Source: SYHX01 sp049317645 (GTDB lineage: Bacteria; Bacteroidota; Bacteroidia; UBA7662). Taken from it: a DNA stretch of 10,900 nt. This document shows positions 1 to 7,812 of this stretch, one piece after another. The stretch covers positions 1 to 10,900 of the forward strand of contig JBMOHV010000055.1 in the NCBI GenBank assembly GCA_049317645.1, written 5' to 3'. A model generated the notes under the pieces. The model worked only from the letters and a program-made list of their open reading frames with translations, did not search any database and was not told the DNA's origin. The position numbers and the translations under genes are program-made. How positions within the stretch are numbered: position 1 is the first letter of the stretch; each line of letters begins with the position of its first letter.

Positions 1-412
1 CGGTGTCTTTTGGTTGCAAATGCAACAAAACATCTCCGTTCTCGGCCTGGGTATAGGATTCAATGCGGGCCTGCCAGCGGTCCACCTGGGGGGCTTGGGC
101 GATGACCCGGTCGGCGTGGGCATAAAAGTCCCTGGAGCGCAGCATTTTGTAGGCATAGGGGCGCAGGTCCAAGGGAATCGCCCTCCCTCCAGGTCCAAAA
201 AAATCCATGGCTTCCCAACGCCGGCTGAGGAGTTCATCCCAGGGTCCCGACCCCTTTTCCCAATAACACCAGGTTCGGTCTTGGCCTTGTTTGGTCTGGG
301 CATCGATGACCAAGATCCGGAGTCCGGCCCAACGAGGTTCGGCCAAAAGACAGGCCAAGCTGAGGCCGGCCGCGCCACCGCCGGCCAAGATCACATCGTA
401 GGTCCTGTTCAT
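1..412 (-). CDS. crtY: Lycopene cyclase-like FAD-dependent oxidoreductase, N-terminal part (runs off the left edge)
   Basis: Only the first 137 codons lie in the window; the rest is beyond position 1. The product opens with a dinucleotide-binding Rossmann fold: a hydrophobic beta strand (YDVILAGGGAAGLSLA, residues 5-20, G11-x-G13-x-x-G16) and a second strand ending in Asp (LRILVID, 31-37). It is followed by DRTWCYWEKG (45-54), the signature of the bacterial lycopene beta-cyclase family, and by a PYAYKMLRS stretch (85-93) that fits the family's conserved region after the FAD site. Enzymes of this family cyclise the ends of lycopene to beta-ionone rings in carotenoid synthesis, at the membrane, using reduced flavin in a non-redox role. 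The ATG at 412 overlaps the TGA of the upstream membrane-protein gene (ATGA), which points to translational coupling. No other carotenoid gene is visible here. The family call is firm for what is seen; the exact cyclase product cannot be judged from a third of the protein. Confidence 0.85.
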   Translation of the reverse strand, partial: MNRTYDVILAGGGAAGLSLACLLAEPRWAGLRILVIDAQTKQGQDRTWCYWEKGSGPWDELLSRRWEAMDFFGPGGRAIPLDLRPYAYKMLRSRDFYAHADRVIAQAPQVDRWQARIESYTQAENGDVLLHLQPKDT

Positions 413-780
413 GAGCGGGGCTTGAACCCGTACCAGCGGGCCAGCAACCAACGCCCCACCCACCACTGCACCGTGGTAGCCAACAAAGTCACCGTCACCA
501 AATCCACCACCACAACGGCCAAGCCGTAACCCACCCCACCCAAGCCGGTGATTTGACCCACCGTCCCAAAGGTGCGCAAGGACAAGCCATTCCATAACAT
601 ACTCATGACCAAGGCCACCAGGGCCAACAACCCGTATTTCCACCAACGGGGGTGGCGAATCGGGAAGAGACCAACGAGGATCGAACAAACCATCAAGATC
701 CACAGAGCCGGCATATGGGTCAATACATGCCAGAGCAGGACCAGGCCCAGGGTATACCACATCGAATTGGAGCGTCTCAC
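409..780 (-). CDS. Small polytopic membrane protein of unknown function
   Basis: I do not recognise this protein. From the GTG at 780 it has 123 residues, mostly hydrophobic: one or two membrane spans in residues 7-40 (WYTLGLVLLWHVL and ALWILMVCSILVGLF), one at about 49-67 (YGLLALVALVMSMLW) and one or two at about 78-107 (GLGGVGYGLAVVVV and LVTVTLLATTVQWWV). It ends in a basic, Trp/Arg-rich tail (WLLARWYGFKPRS). Between spans two and three lies RHPRWWK, which the positive-inside rule would place in the cytoplasm. The start is uncertain: GTG at 780 leaves 17 bases after the acylase stop, while an in-frame ATG at 762 (MWYTLG) gives 117 residues and begins right at the first span. Neither has a clear ribosome binding site. 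The gene sits between the acylase and the lycopene cyclase gene on the same strand and overlaps the latter by 4 bases, so the three are probably co-transcribed. A link to carotenoid membranes is only a guess from position. Confidence 0.65.
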   Translation of the reverse strand: MRRSNSMWYTLGLVLLWHVLTHMPALWILMVCSILVGLFPIRHPRWWKYGLLALVALVMSMLWNGLSLRTFGTVGQITGLGGVGYGLAVVVVDLVTVTLLATTVQWWVGRWLLARWYGFKPRS

Positions 781-797
781 GTGCTTGGTTTTAGGGC

Positions 798-3338
798 TTA
801 TTCGGATTCAACAGGGGCTTGGGGGGCAGAGCCGCCCTTCTCAGGTTCCTTGATACGGGGAGCATTGGGGCCGGCAATCAGGCGGGGCAAACGGAATTGA
901 ACGGTACGCACATATTCACCGGGTCGGAAAGTCCCCCGGCGTTGGGCCGTATGGTAAATACCGTGGAGCCAATGGTTGACCTGGTCGCGGTAATGGGGGC
1001 TATCAAAGCGCCCGCTCTGACCACCTGTGAGCATAAGGCGGGATACCGGGCCTTCGGCACCGGGTTGAATCAGGGTGCGCATGCTGGCCGAATGGTTGCT
1101 GGGCAAACGCCCTGCGACGTTGAGGGTGCGGTTGTTGCCAGGCGATGCAAAGGATTCCAGCGACAAGGCCGGAATCTGCAGAACATGCTGAATGAGTGTG
1201 CGGTGGTAACGACCGTACACCCAGGTCTTGGGGTCCTGGCCCAGGCTAAGCCGCAGTCTTTGGATGGAACTATCCCATACGGCCTGCACAAAGGGACGGG
1301 TCGGAATCCAACCACGAGGAGTCAAGAGACGATCGCGGGTCACCAGAAGGTGGAGGGCGTAGGTTTCGACCGGAAGCCAGCGCAATCCGCTGTCCAATTG
1401 GTTTCCGATCAGGTCCATCGCGGTCCGTCGAAAGCTGTTGTACAAGGTGGGCGCAACGCGGGCGGTATCCAAAACACCATCCCAACCGCGGAGGTACGCG
1501 GCATAGGGCCCGGCGATTTGTTCCAACAACGGACGCAATAAATTCCATTCCCCATCGTGCACATCCATGTGCAGGGCGCGCAGATGGCTTTCGTCCATGC
1601 TTCCATCGGGCATGGATTCAATCAAGGCCGAGATCCGTTGGCCCCGGGTGGAGGACTCGTAACGAGTGCTAATATGCTCAGCCAAAGGATGATCGACTTG
1701 TTCCTGGTTGGCACTGGCCACATAGCCGGTGGCGGGATTCAGACGCCGGTAATAGTTGTGCATATCCGTAAACGGAATGCGGGCGCTTCGTTGTTGACCC
1801 ATGCGGATGCCCCGCTGGGGGTTGGGGTGAATCAAGGCGGCCCCGGCCGTCATCATGCCGATTTGACCGTCTTGGTCCGCCAAAACAATGTTCTGGGGGG
1901 GTTGTCTAAAATGCTTGAGGGCCCCAAAGGCATCCTGAATCGAGCGGGAGCGTTCCAGGTAATGAAAGGCGGCCCCTTCGTTACCGGGCTGCTCGCCAAT
2001 CCAGCGCAGGGCCAGCAAATTTCCGGAGGCCGTATCGGCCGGGCCAAACCAAGTACGATAATATTTTTTGAGCACCGGTTCGTCTTGGCCGCGGACCTTC
2101 ACTTGAACCTCAAAGGAGTCCAAAGGCTCCCAGACCCCGTCCAAGAGGTAATTCCCCTTGCCGTCGGTTGTGAGAAGGTAAAAATCGGACAAATCCCAGG
2201 TGGCATTGGTCATACCCCAGGCCACATGGCGGTTGAAGCCACTGATCACAAAGGGAGACCCAGCGACGCCAAAGCCCCGGCTCCAGGTTCCGTCATCGGA
2301 TCCGGAGGCCGATGGGGTGACTTCTTTGTGGATTTCGTACCAGGTGGAGGGGAAGGCCAGCTTGAGGTGGGTGTCGTTGCAGAGGTAATTGCGGCCGTTG
2401 CGGGTTTTGCGGCCGGAGACGGCCCAGTTATTGGAGCCCAGCCCGTAATCATCCGGAGTTTTGACCCGGGCATTGGGGTAGCGGTGAGTCGTTCGCTGAA
2501 TCGCCGAGACGGGGCTGAGGGGAGCAGGCTTGCGGTAATCAAAAACCCGGGTGGTTCCTTCCACCAGGATTTCTCGATCCAAACCGGGGACCTTCAAGAG
2601 CCCCTGCAGGGCTTCGTTGCTCAAGCTGAATTCAGGGTAAATCGGATGACGCAGGTTGGCATCAATCCGGGTAGGGTACCAAAAGTTATAACACGAGTCG
2701 CCCAAGACAAAGCGCATTTCGGTGGCTTTGAGATCATCCTCGTTGTAGCTGAGAATGTGGGACATATAGCGCAGTAGGTAAAAGAGATTCTCTTCGCGCC
2801 AGGGTCTGGGGTCCAGGCCCAGGAGGTGAAATTCCAGGGGCAGATCGCCGGGTCGCATGGAGGCGATGTAGTCGTTGATACCGCGGGTATAGGCGGTTAT
2901 TTCGGTGGCCATGGCGGGTTCTTCCTGGGCATAGCGGTCCCACCAAGAAGGGCCTTTGCGGTGAAATTCAAATTTGCGCCAAAACAAATCGCTCTCGAGG
3001 GCTACCGGGCCCACTACTTCGCTGAGGCGACCCAAAACAACCCGGGTCATCAACTCCATCTGAAAAAGGCGATCGCGGGCATGCATCCAGCCCACCCCGT
3101 AGGCAACCGCCTCGGCGCTGGGCCCAAAAACATGGGGAACGCCCAGGCTGTCCAGTCCGATTTGGACATCGCCGTAGGCGCCTTCGATTTCGCGGTGTTG
3201 GGGTTCATCGCCGTTGATGCGCAGAGGGGACGAAGCCCAATGAAAAAACCGATGCACCGGAGGCAGCCCGGGCCATGGACGGTACAGGGCCCAGCACCAC
3301 AAGACCGAGGCCAACAACAGAAGCAAACGGGTGCGCAC
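798..3338 (-). CDS. Penicillin acylase family protein (membrane-anchored Ntn hydrolase)
   Basis: This 846-residue protein belongs to the penicillin amidase/acylase (S45) family of N-terminal nucleophile amide hydrolases, which cleave acyl-amide bonds of beta-lactams, acyl-homoserine lactones, lipopeptides or other amides. A hydrophobic stretch at residues 5-19 after MRTR is a signal anchor or uncleaved signal, so the enzyme should face the periplasm. The alpha-chain region has the family block GVPHVFG (66-72) and YGVGWMHARDRLFQMEL (80-96). The beta-chain nucleophile is Ser302 in GLGSNNWAVSG (299-309), where autocatalytic cleavage before Ser is expected. WGMTNATWDLSDFY (374-387) carries Asp382 and Asp385, which fit the calcium site; Asn544 in ASANQEQ fits the oxyanion-hole Asn; the C-terminal family block GGQSGRFDSPHYRDQ is at 772-786. 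The frame stays open upstream to 3704, but that stretch runs antisense to the receptor gene and lacks an ATG near the signal; the GTG at 3338 gives a sensible N-terminus. Length and motifs are complete, so it is probably active. Substrate is unknown; a carotenoid role has no support. Confidence 0.93.
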   Translation of the reverse strand: MRTRLLLLLASVLWCWALYRPWPGLPPVHRFFHWASSPLRINGDEPQHREIEGAYGDVQIGLDSLGVPHVFGPSAEAVAYGVGWMHARDRLFQMELMTRVVLGRLSEVVGPVALESDLFWRKFEFHRKGPSWWDRYAQEEPAMATEITAYTRGINDYIASMRPGDLPLEFHLLGLDPRPWREENLFYLLRYMSHILSYNEDDLKATEMRFVLGDSCYNFWYPTRIDANLRHPIYPEFSLSNEALQGLLKVPGLDREILVEGTTRVFDYRKPAPLSPVSAIQRTTHRYPNARVKTPDDYGLGSNNWAVSGRKTRNGRNYLCNDTHLKLAFPSTWYEIHKEVTPSASGSDDGTWSRGFGVAGSPFVISGFNRHVAWGMTNATWDLSDFYLLTTDGKGNYLLDGVWEPLDSFEVQVKVRGQDEPVLKKYYRTWFGPADTASGNLLALRWIGEQPGNEGAAFHYLERSRSIQDAFGALKHFRQPPQNIVLADQDGQIGMMTAGAALIHPNPQRGIRMGQQRSARIPFTDMHNYYRRLNPATGYVASANQEQVDHPLAEHISTRYESSTRGQRISALIESMPDGSMDESHLRALHMDVHDGEWNLLRPLLEQIAGPYAAYLRGWDGVLDTARVAPTLYNSFRRTAMDLIGNQLDSGLRWLPVETYALHLLVTRDRLLTPRGWIPTRPFVQAVWDSSIQRLRLSLGQDPKTWVYGRYHRTLIQHVLQIPALSLESFASPGNNRTLNVAGRLPSNHSASMRTLIQPGAEGPVSRLMLTGGQSGRFDSPHYRDQVNHWLHGIYHTAQRRGTFRPGEYVRTVQFRLPRLIAGPNAPRIKEPEKGGSAPQAPVESE

Positions 3339-3435
3339 ACACGAAAGTAAAGCCCGATTTTGGTATTTTGGAATTAATATTGGTGGCTTTTTGCCAAATA
3401 GCCCGTCAAACCCTGCCTTTTTGAATCCCAACCCT
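3339..3435. promoter_or_regulatory. Divergent intergenic region between the acylase and receptor genes
   Basis: These 97 bases must hold the start signals for the acylase operon (leftward) and the receptor gene (rightward). The stretch 3358-3400 is clearly more AT-rich than the surrounding coding sequence. TATTTTGGA at 3364-3372 (plus strand) is one T short of the TATTTTTGGA seen twice in the other divergent region of this window and resembles the Bacteroidota -7 consensus TAnnTTTG; it would give the receptor a leader of roughly 60 bases. Weaker alternatives are TTTTTG at 3388-3393 as a -33-like element on the plus strand and TACTTTCG at 3349-3342 on the minus strand, one mismatch from consensus but almost touching the GTG. 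There is no Shine-Dalgarno sequence before the receptor ATG, which is common in this phylum. Exact promoters cannot be fixed by eye. Confidence 0.4.
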
Positions 3436-6400
3436 ATGAAATCAATCGGTACATCAACTTTTTGTTTTTTGCGCCTTTGGCCCTCCTTCCTGCTGTTTTT
3501 GGGGGTCTGTTTGGGGTCCTTTCTCCAACCGGCCTTGGCCCAAAACGGGGGACCAGCGCAGAACAGCGGCGGCGCAGCCGTGATTCGGGGCGAAATCCGG
3601 GATGCGCGTACCGGGCAGCCCCTGGTAGGGGCTTCGGTCGTGATTCGAGGCACAACGCAGGGTGCGACCACGGACCTCAACGGAAAATTCAGCATCGAAG
3701 GCAACCTGGTCAGCGGGCAATCGTATCCGTTGGTGATTTCTTACATTGGTTATAACACGGCCAACATCAACGGTATAGCCGGTGGCAAGTCTTTGATAAT
3801 CAAAATCGAAGAGAGTGCGATGGATTTGCAGGGTGTCGAGATCGTGGATTCCCGCATTTCGGAAAAACAAAAGGAATCCGCCTTGACGGTGGAAGCCATG
3901 GATATCCTGGCCGTGAAGGAAACGCCTTCGCCTTCGTTTTACCAGGGATTGGGCAACATGAAGGGGGTGGATTTGACGACGGCTTCTTTGGGTTTTGTGA
4001 TTATCAACACCCGTGGTTTTAATTCAACTTCCCCGGTTCGGTCGCTGCAATTGATTGACGGGGTGGATAACCAGGCCCCGGGGCTGAATTTTTCGTTAGG
4101 TAATTTTTTGGGGGTTTCGGAATTGGATATCCAAAAAGTGGACCTGGTGGTGGGGGCTTCGTCGGCCTTTTTTGGTCCAAATGCCTTCAACGGGGTGATT
4201 AACATGAGTACACGCTCGCCCTTCCAGCATCAGGGCATCAACGCCAGCATCAAGGTCGGCGAAAGGGCCTTGACCGAAACGGCCATCCGTTACGCCTGGG
4301 CCAACAAGGACCGGAACGGAAACGACAAAATGGGTTGGAAGTTTAACATGTTCTACCTCAAGGCCAACGATTGGAGGGCGGAGAATTACGGGCCATCCAC
4401 GGCCTCCCAGAACCCCAAAGGGGCTGCCGGAGGTTACGATGCGGTGAATGTGTACGGGGACGAGGACGAGGGGCGTTTCAACGATGCCCGGGCCGAAGCC
4501 TTGCAATCACCGGGCCTTGGTATCTTCTACCCGTCGGGGTACCGCGAAGCGGATTTGGTGGATTACGACATCAACAACCTCAAGTTGAACACGGCTTTTC
4601 ATTACATGCTCAAGCCCAAAGTGGAGTTCATTGCTTCGTCCAATTTTGGAATGGGGACCACCGTGTACCAAGGCGAGAATCGCTTCAGGCTCAAGAACAT
4701 CCTCTTTTTTCAAAACCGTTTGGAATTGCGCAAAGAGGATGATTGGTTTATCCGGGCCTATGCGACCAACGAGGATGCCGGGGATTCCTACGACGCGGTG
4801 GCCACCGCCAAAAGGATGAAGGAAACCTTTCATACCCTGGATATTTGGAACAAATCTTATGCCGCGGTTTGGCAAACCTCGATTCTGGATTCCATTTATG
4901 GAATCGGTGGAAATCCAGGTTTGTTACCCGACCATTGGCGGCCCTACCGGGGTTCCTTCGCGGGCATTCCAACGGCTTTGGGCGATAGCCTCAACTACTT
5001 TTTGAATGCGCCCGGTGCGGCGGAGGCGTTGGCCCGTTGGCACAACGAGGTTCGTTTTAAGGTGAACAACGGTTACCAAACGGGTAATATCCGGGATGCC
5101 AACCCCTTGCCCTTTGCCTTGCCGGGATCGGCGGCTTTTGATTCGCTGTTTAACGTAATCACCACGACCCTACCCAACAAAGGCCGGGGCGGCACCTTGT
5201 TTTACGATAAATCGGCTTTGTACCATATTCAGGGTGAAAAGCGTTTTAAGCCCATCGAAAACATGGAAGTGGTGGTCGGTGGTAGTTTCCGTCAATACCG
5301 GCCGGATAGCCGTGGAACCATTTTTAGCGATACCGTCCGTCTAAGCTACCAAACCAAGGATTCGTCCTACATGGTTTGGAATCCCTTGATTTTGGACAGT
5401 GTTTTGGTGACAAAGCGGGATACCATCGGCAGAACCGAAACCCCTACCAGCATTGTCAACAGCGAATACGGTTTGTATGGGGGCGTCGAATACCGATTCA
5501 AAAATCTGGGCTCGATTCGCTTGCCGTTTGGGGGCAAGGACTTACCCCTCGGGGACCTCAAAATCAACGCGACCTTTAGAACAGACAAGAACGTGAATTT
5601 CAAGCGGGTGTATTCGCCGGCGGTTTCGATGGTTTTGACGCCCAACCAAAAGCATGTCTGGCGTCTGTCTGTTTCATCGGCGGTGAGGAATCCGACCCTC
5701 GCCGATCAGTACTTGTACTACAATGTGGGTCCAGCCATCCTGGTGGGCAATGTGTCGGGCTTTGATTCGTTGATTACCCTGAATTCGTTTCTGGATTATT
5801 TGGGGACAACGCCGACGACGGACAAGCTGAAGTACTTTGATGTCAAACCCATACAGCCCGAACAGGTCCGGACCGTGGAATTCGGTTACCGGGGCATGTT
5901 CAAAAAACTTTATTTGGATGCGGGGTATTACCACAGCTGGTACACCAATTTTATTGGCTTTAATATCGGGGTGCAGTCCAAGTTCCAAACAGGTATTGGG
6001 GGCGGCTTTCCTATCCGGGAGACGCTGCGGATTTACCGGGTGGCGGCCAACGCAACGGGAATTATTACAACACAAGGTTTCTCGTTGGGGGGTAATTATT
6101 ATTTGAATCGGGAATTAGCGGTGAATTTTAATTATTCCTGGAACAAATTGGTAAATGCCGGCAAAGACACGGTGATTATTCCGGCCTTCAATACCCCGGA
6201 AAACAAGTACAATATCGGTTTGAGTGGCCGCGATATGGTGACAGAGATTCCGTTGCCAGGCGGGGGTTCCTATACCTTGGCGAATTGGGGCTTTAACATC
6301 AATTACAAGTGGATTCAAGGCTTTGTTTTTGAGGGGTCGCCTCAGTTTACCGGGCCTATCGACAGCTACGGGATGGTGGATGCCCAAATCAACAAGAACT

Positions 6401-6528
6401 TCCTCAAACTCAACACCACGCTCAAATTGGGTGCTTCGAATTTGTTGAACAACAAGGTCTTCCAAGTGTACGGCGGACCGCTGGTGGGTCGCTTGGCCTA
6501 CGTGTCCCTGAATTTTGAGCTGAAATAA
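3436..6528 (+). CDS. TonB-dependent outer-membrane receptor with carboxypeptidase-regulatory-like domain
   Basis: This 1030-residue protein is an energised outer-membrane transporter driven by TonB-ExbBD. The chosen ATG at 3436 starts a classical signal peptide: MKS, a hydrophobic core at residues 17-30, then PALAQ with likely cleavage after Ala35. The reading frame is open further upstream to 3331, but that part is not signal-like. Residues about 48-125 form a CarboxypepD_reg-like beta-sandwich (VIRGEIRDARTGQPLVGASV, then TTDLNGKFSIEG and ISYIGYNT), the domain that precedes the plug in many Bacteroidota receptors. The plug spans about 145-262 (LQLIDGVDNQAPG, then VDLVVGASSAFFGPNAFNGVINMSTR). 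The rest is the 22-strand barrel, with RNPTLADQYLYYN near residue 750 and the family C-terminus GASNLLNNKVF to YVSLNFELK. No SusD-like lipoprotein follows, so it is not a canonical SusCD glycan pair; siderophore, cobalamin, peptide or other ligands are all possible. It is divergent from the acylase, which could hint at amide-bearing substrates, but that is inference. Confidence 0.94.
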   Translation: MKSIGTSTFCFLRLWPSFLLFLGVCLGSFLQPALAQNGGPAQNSGGAAVIRGEIRDARTGQPLVGASVVIRGTTQGATTDLNGKFSIEGNLVSGQSYPLVISYIGYNTANINGIAGGKSLIIKIEESAMDLQGVEIVDSRISEKQKESALTVEAMDILAVKETPSPSFYQGLGNMKGVDLTTASLGFVIINTRGFNSTSPVRSLQLIDGVDNQAPGLNFSLGNFLGVSELDIQKVDLVVGASSAFFGPNAFNGVINMSTRSPFQHQGINASIKVGERALTETAIRYAWANKDRNGNDKMGWKFNMFYLKANDWRAENYGPSTASQNPKGAAGGYDAVNVYGDEDEGRFNDARAEALQSPGLGIFYPSGYREADLVDYDINNLKLNTAFHYMLKPKVEFIASSNFGMGTTVYQGENRFRLKNILFFQNRLELRKEDDWFIRAYATNEDAGDSYDAVATAKRMKETFHTLDIWNKSYAAVWQTSILDSIYGIGGNPGLLPDHWRPYRGSFAGIPTALGDSLNYFLNAPGAAEALARWHNEVRFKVNNGYQTGNIRDANPLPFALPGSAAFDSLFNVITTTLPNKGRGGTLFYDKSALYHIQGEKRFKPIENMEVVVGGSFRQYRPDSRGTIFSDTVRLSYQTKDSSYMVWNPLILDSVLVTKRDTIGRTETPTSIVNSEYGLYGGVEYRFKNLGSIRLPFGGKDLPLGDLKINATFRTDKNVNFKRVYSPAVSMVLTPNQKHVWRLSVSSAVRNPTLADQYLYYNVGPAILVGNVSGFDSLITLNSFLDYLGTTPTTDKLKYFDVKPIQPEQVRTVEFGYRGMFKKLYLDAGYYHSWYTNFIGFNIGVQSKFQTGIGGGFPIRETLRIYRVAANATGIITTQGFSLGGNYYLNRELAVNFNYSWNKLVNAGKDTVIIPAFNTPENKYNIGLSGRDMVTEIPLPGGGSYTLANWGFNINYKWIQGFVFEGSPQFTGPIDSYGMVDAQINKNFLKLNTTLKLGASNLLNNKVFQVYGGPLVGRLAYVSLNFELK

Positions 6529-6536
6529 CGGTCGAA

Positions 6537-6558
6537 ACACCGGCGGTTGGCCGGGTGT
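6537..6558. terminator. Imperfect hairpin between convergent genes, possible terminator
   Basis: In the 75-base gap between the receptor stop and the chromate transporter stop, ACACCGGC (6537-6544) pairs with GCCGGGTGT (6550-6558) as an 8-base-pair, GC-rich stem with one bulged G and a loop of about five bases. No T-run follows on the plus strand; on the minus strand the stem is followed by TTTCG, a very weak tract. It may mark the ends of both converging transcripts, but a rho-type or unstructured end is equally possible. Confidence 0.3.
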
Positions 6559-6603
6559 CCCCAGGCTAACATGGGAAAGGGTTGTCTTCGGCGAATCCAG
6601 GGC

Positions 6604-7809
6604 CTAAGGCATGCCCAAGATCAGGAGTTCGCCGACCAGGCCGGCGGTTAAGGTGAGGACCACAATTAACAGGGGTGGTACGCCCCAACGGTGGTTGAGC
6701 AAGGCGGTCAGGGCTACGATGCTAATCGTCAAAGGGCTCGTGCCCAACGGTTTCATAAGCAAAACAACCGCCGCAAGGATGAGGCCTATGGCGGCAACCT
6801 GAACCCCCCGGAGGGCGGCTTGGATGCGGGGCATGCGTTTGACGTCATCCCAAACGGGGTAAACAAAAAAGATGAGCAAAGCGCCCGGGGTAAAGATGGC
6901 AAGAGTGCCAATCAAAGCTCCCAACAAAACATAGAGCACGCCTTTGGATTGAAGGACCATCCCCCCCATGTAGGCGGCCAACGAGAAGACCGGGCCGGGG
7001 ACTCCTTGGGCCAAGCCATAGCCAATAAGAAATTGATCGGTGCTGAGGTAATGCCTGGAGGCCACAAAATGTTCGTACATCATGGGGAGCAAAATTTGGC
7101 CGCCTCCAAAGACCAAGCTCCCAAAACGATAAAAGTTCTCGAATAACAAAACTTCCCTGGATCGAAAACCATTCCCCAAGGCAATCGCCATAACAAAAAA
7201 CAAAAAATAAAGCCGTAGGTAAGTCCAGCGAATGCGGGCGATGCGGTGGGGAGATCCCAGGCCCCCTTTGCGCTCCTCCCAGCCCCAAAACAACAAACCG
7301 CCCAGCAAGAGCACAACCGGAAAAGTAAAAGCGGAAACGAAGAAAAGCGAAAGGGCCACCGTGAGGACCAAAATCGGCAAGGCGGGGCCTTTCCAAGACT
7401 GCCTTTCGAGAAGACGCCACCCGGAGGCTGCCACAAAACCGACGGCGACCGGAGGAAGCCAGCGAAAGGTCGCCATTTCCAGGTTTTTGATTTCGAGGGA
7501 ATACACCAAAACGGCCAGAAAAGTCATCAAAAGACAGGCCGGGAGGATCCAAAGGAGGAGGGTCAGAAGGGCTAGGCGTTGACCGCCCAATTTGAGGCCG
7601 ACGGCGGTGATGGTCTGGGTGGACGTTGGGCCGGGCAGGAACTGGCAGAGCGCGTTGAGCTCCAACAATTCTTCGTTGCTGAGGTATTGACGACGTTCGA
7701 CCAGGCGCTCTTGCATGAGGGCCAGGTGGGCAAAGGGTCCGCCAAAGGCCGAGAGGGCCAGCATCAGAACATCCCGCAGATAGGTTCGACGCTTGGTCTC
7801 GTCCAGCAC
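6604..7809 (-). CDS. chrA: Chromate transporter, long-chain CHR family (ChrA-like)
   Basis: This 401-residue inner-membrane protein matches the full-length two-domain form of the CHR family, which couples export of chromate (and possibly sulfate-like anions) to the proton motive force. The two homologous halves are plain. The first has ALSAFGGPFAHLALMQ (18-33), QYLSNEELLEL (41-51) and CQFLPGPTSTQ (55-65); the second has SLVFGGGQILLPMM (231-244), HYLSTDQFLIGY (253-264) and LAQGVPGPVFSLAAYMG (266-282). Each half holds several hydrophobic spans, giving roughly 10-13 in total, and a charged linker at about 177-195 (WEERKGGLGSPHRIARIRW) joins them. The start is a GTG at 7809, only 3 bases after the TAA of the oxygenase gene; the first internal ATG (residue 16) would cut into the first conserved block, so the GTG is preferred. 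Tight spacing means co-transcription and probably coupled translation with the oxygenase. Actual resistance to chromate cannot be read from sequence; several CHR proteins have other or unknown roles. Confidence 0.95.
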   Translation of the reverse strand: MLDETKRRTYLRDVLMLALSAFGGPFAHLALMQERLVERRQYLSNEELLELNALCQFLPGPTSTQTITAVGLKLGGQRLALLTLLLWILPACLLMTFLAVLVYSLEIKNLEMATFRWLPPVAVGFVAASGWRLLERQSWKGPALPILVLTVALSLFFVSAFTFPVVLLLGGLLFWGWEERKGGLGSPHRIARIRWTYLRLYFLFFVMAIALGNGFRSREVLLFENFYRFGSLVFGGGQILLPMMYEHFVASRHYLSTDQFLIGYGLAQGVPGPVFSLAAYMGGMVLQSKGVLYVLLGALIGTLAIFTPGALLIFFVYPVWDDVKRMPRIQAALRGVQVAAIGLILAAVVLLMKPLGTSPLTISIVALTALLNHRWGVPPLLIVVLTLTAGLVGELLILGMP

Positions 7810-7812
7810 GGG

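Noticed and set aside
1557..2777. A 406-codon open frame on the plus strand inside the acylase gene (and another at 819-1541).
   Set aside because: Both lie wholly antisense to a protein with every expected family motif. Their translations are Gly/Val/Gln-rich with no domain, as is typical of reverse frames in GC-rich coding DNA.
3331..3435. Upstream extension of the receptor reading frame by 35 codons.
   Set aside because: The ATG at 3436 begins a textbook signal peptide; the extension would bury it and would overlap the acylase start.
3339..3704. Upstream extension of the acylase reading frame by 122 codons.
   Set aside because: It crosses the divergent intergenic gap and runs antisense to the receptor's signal peptide and regulatory-like domain. 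It holds no signal-like or family sequence, and the GTG at 3338 gives a proper membrane-anchor N-terminus.
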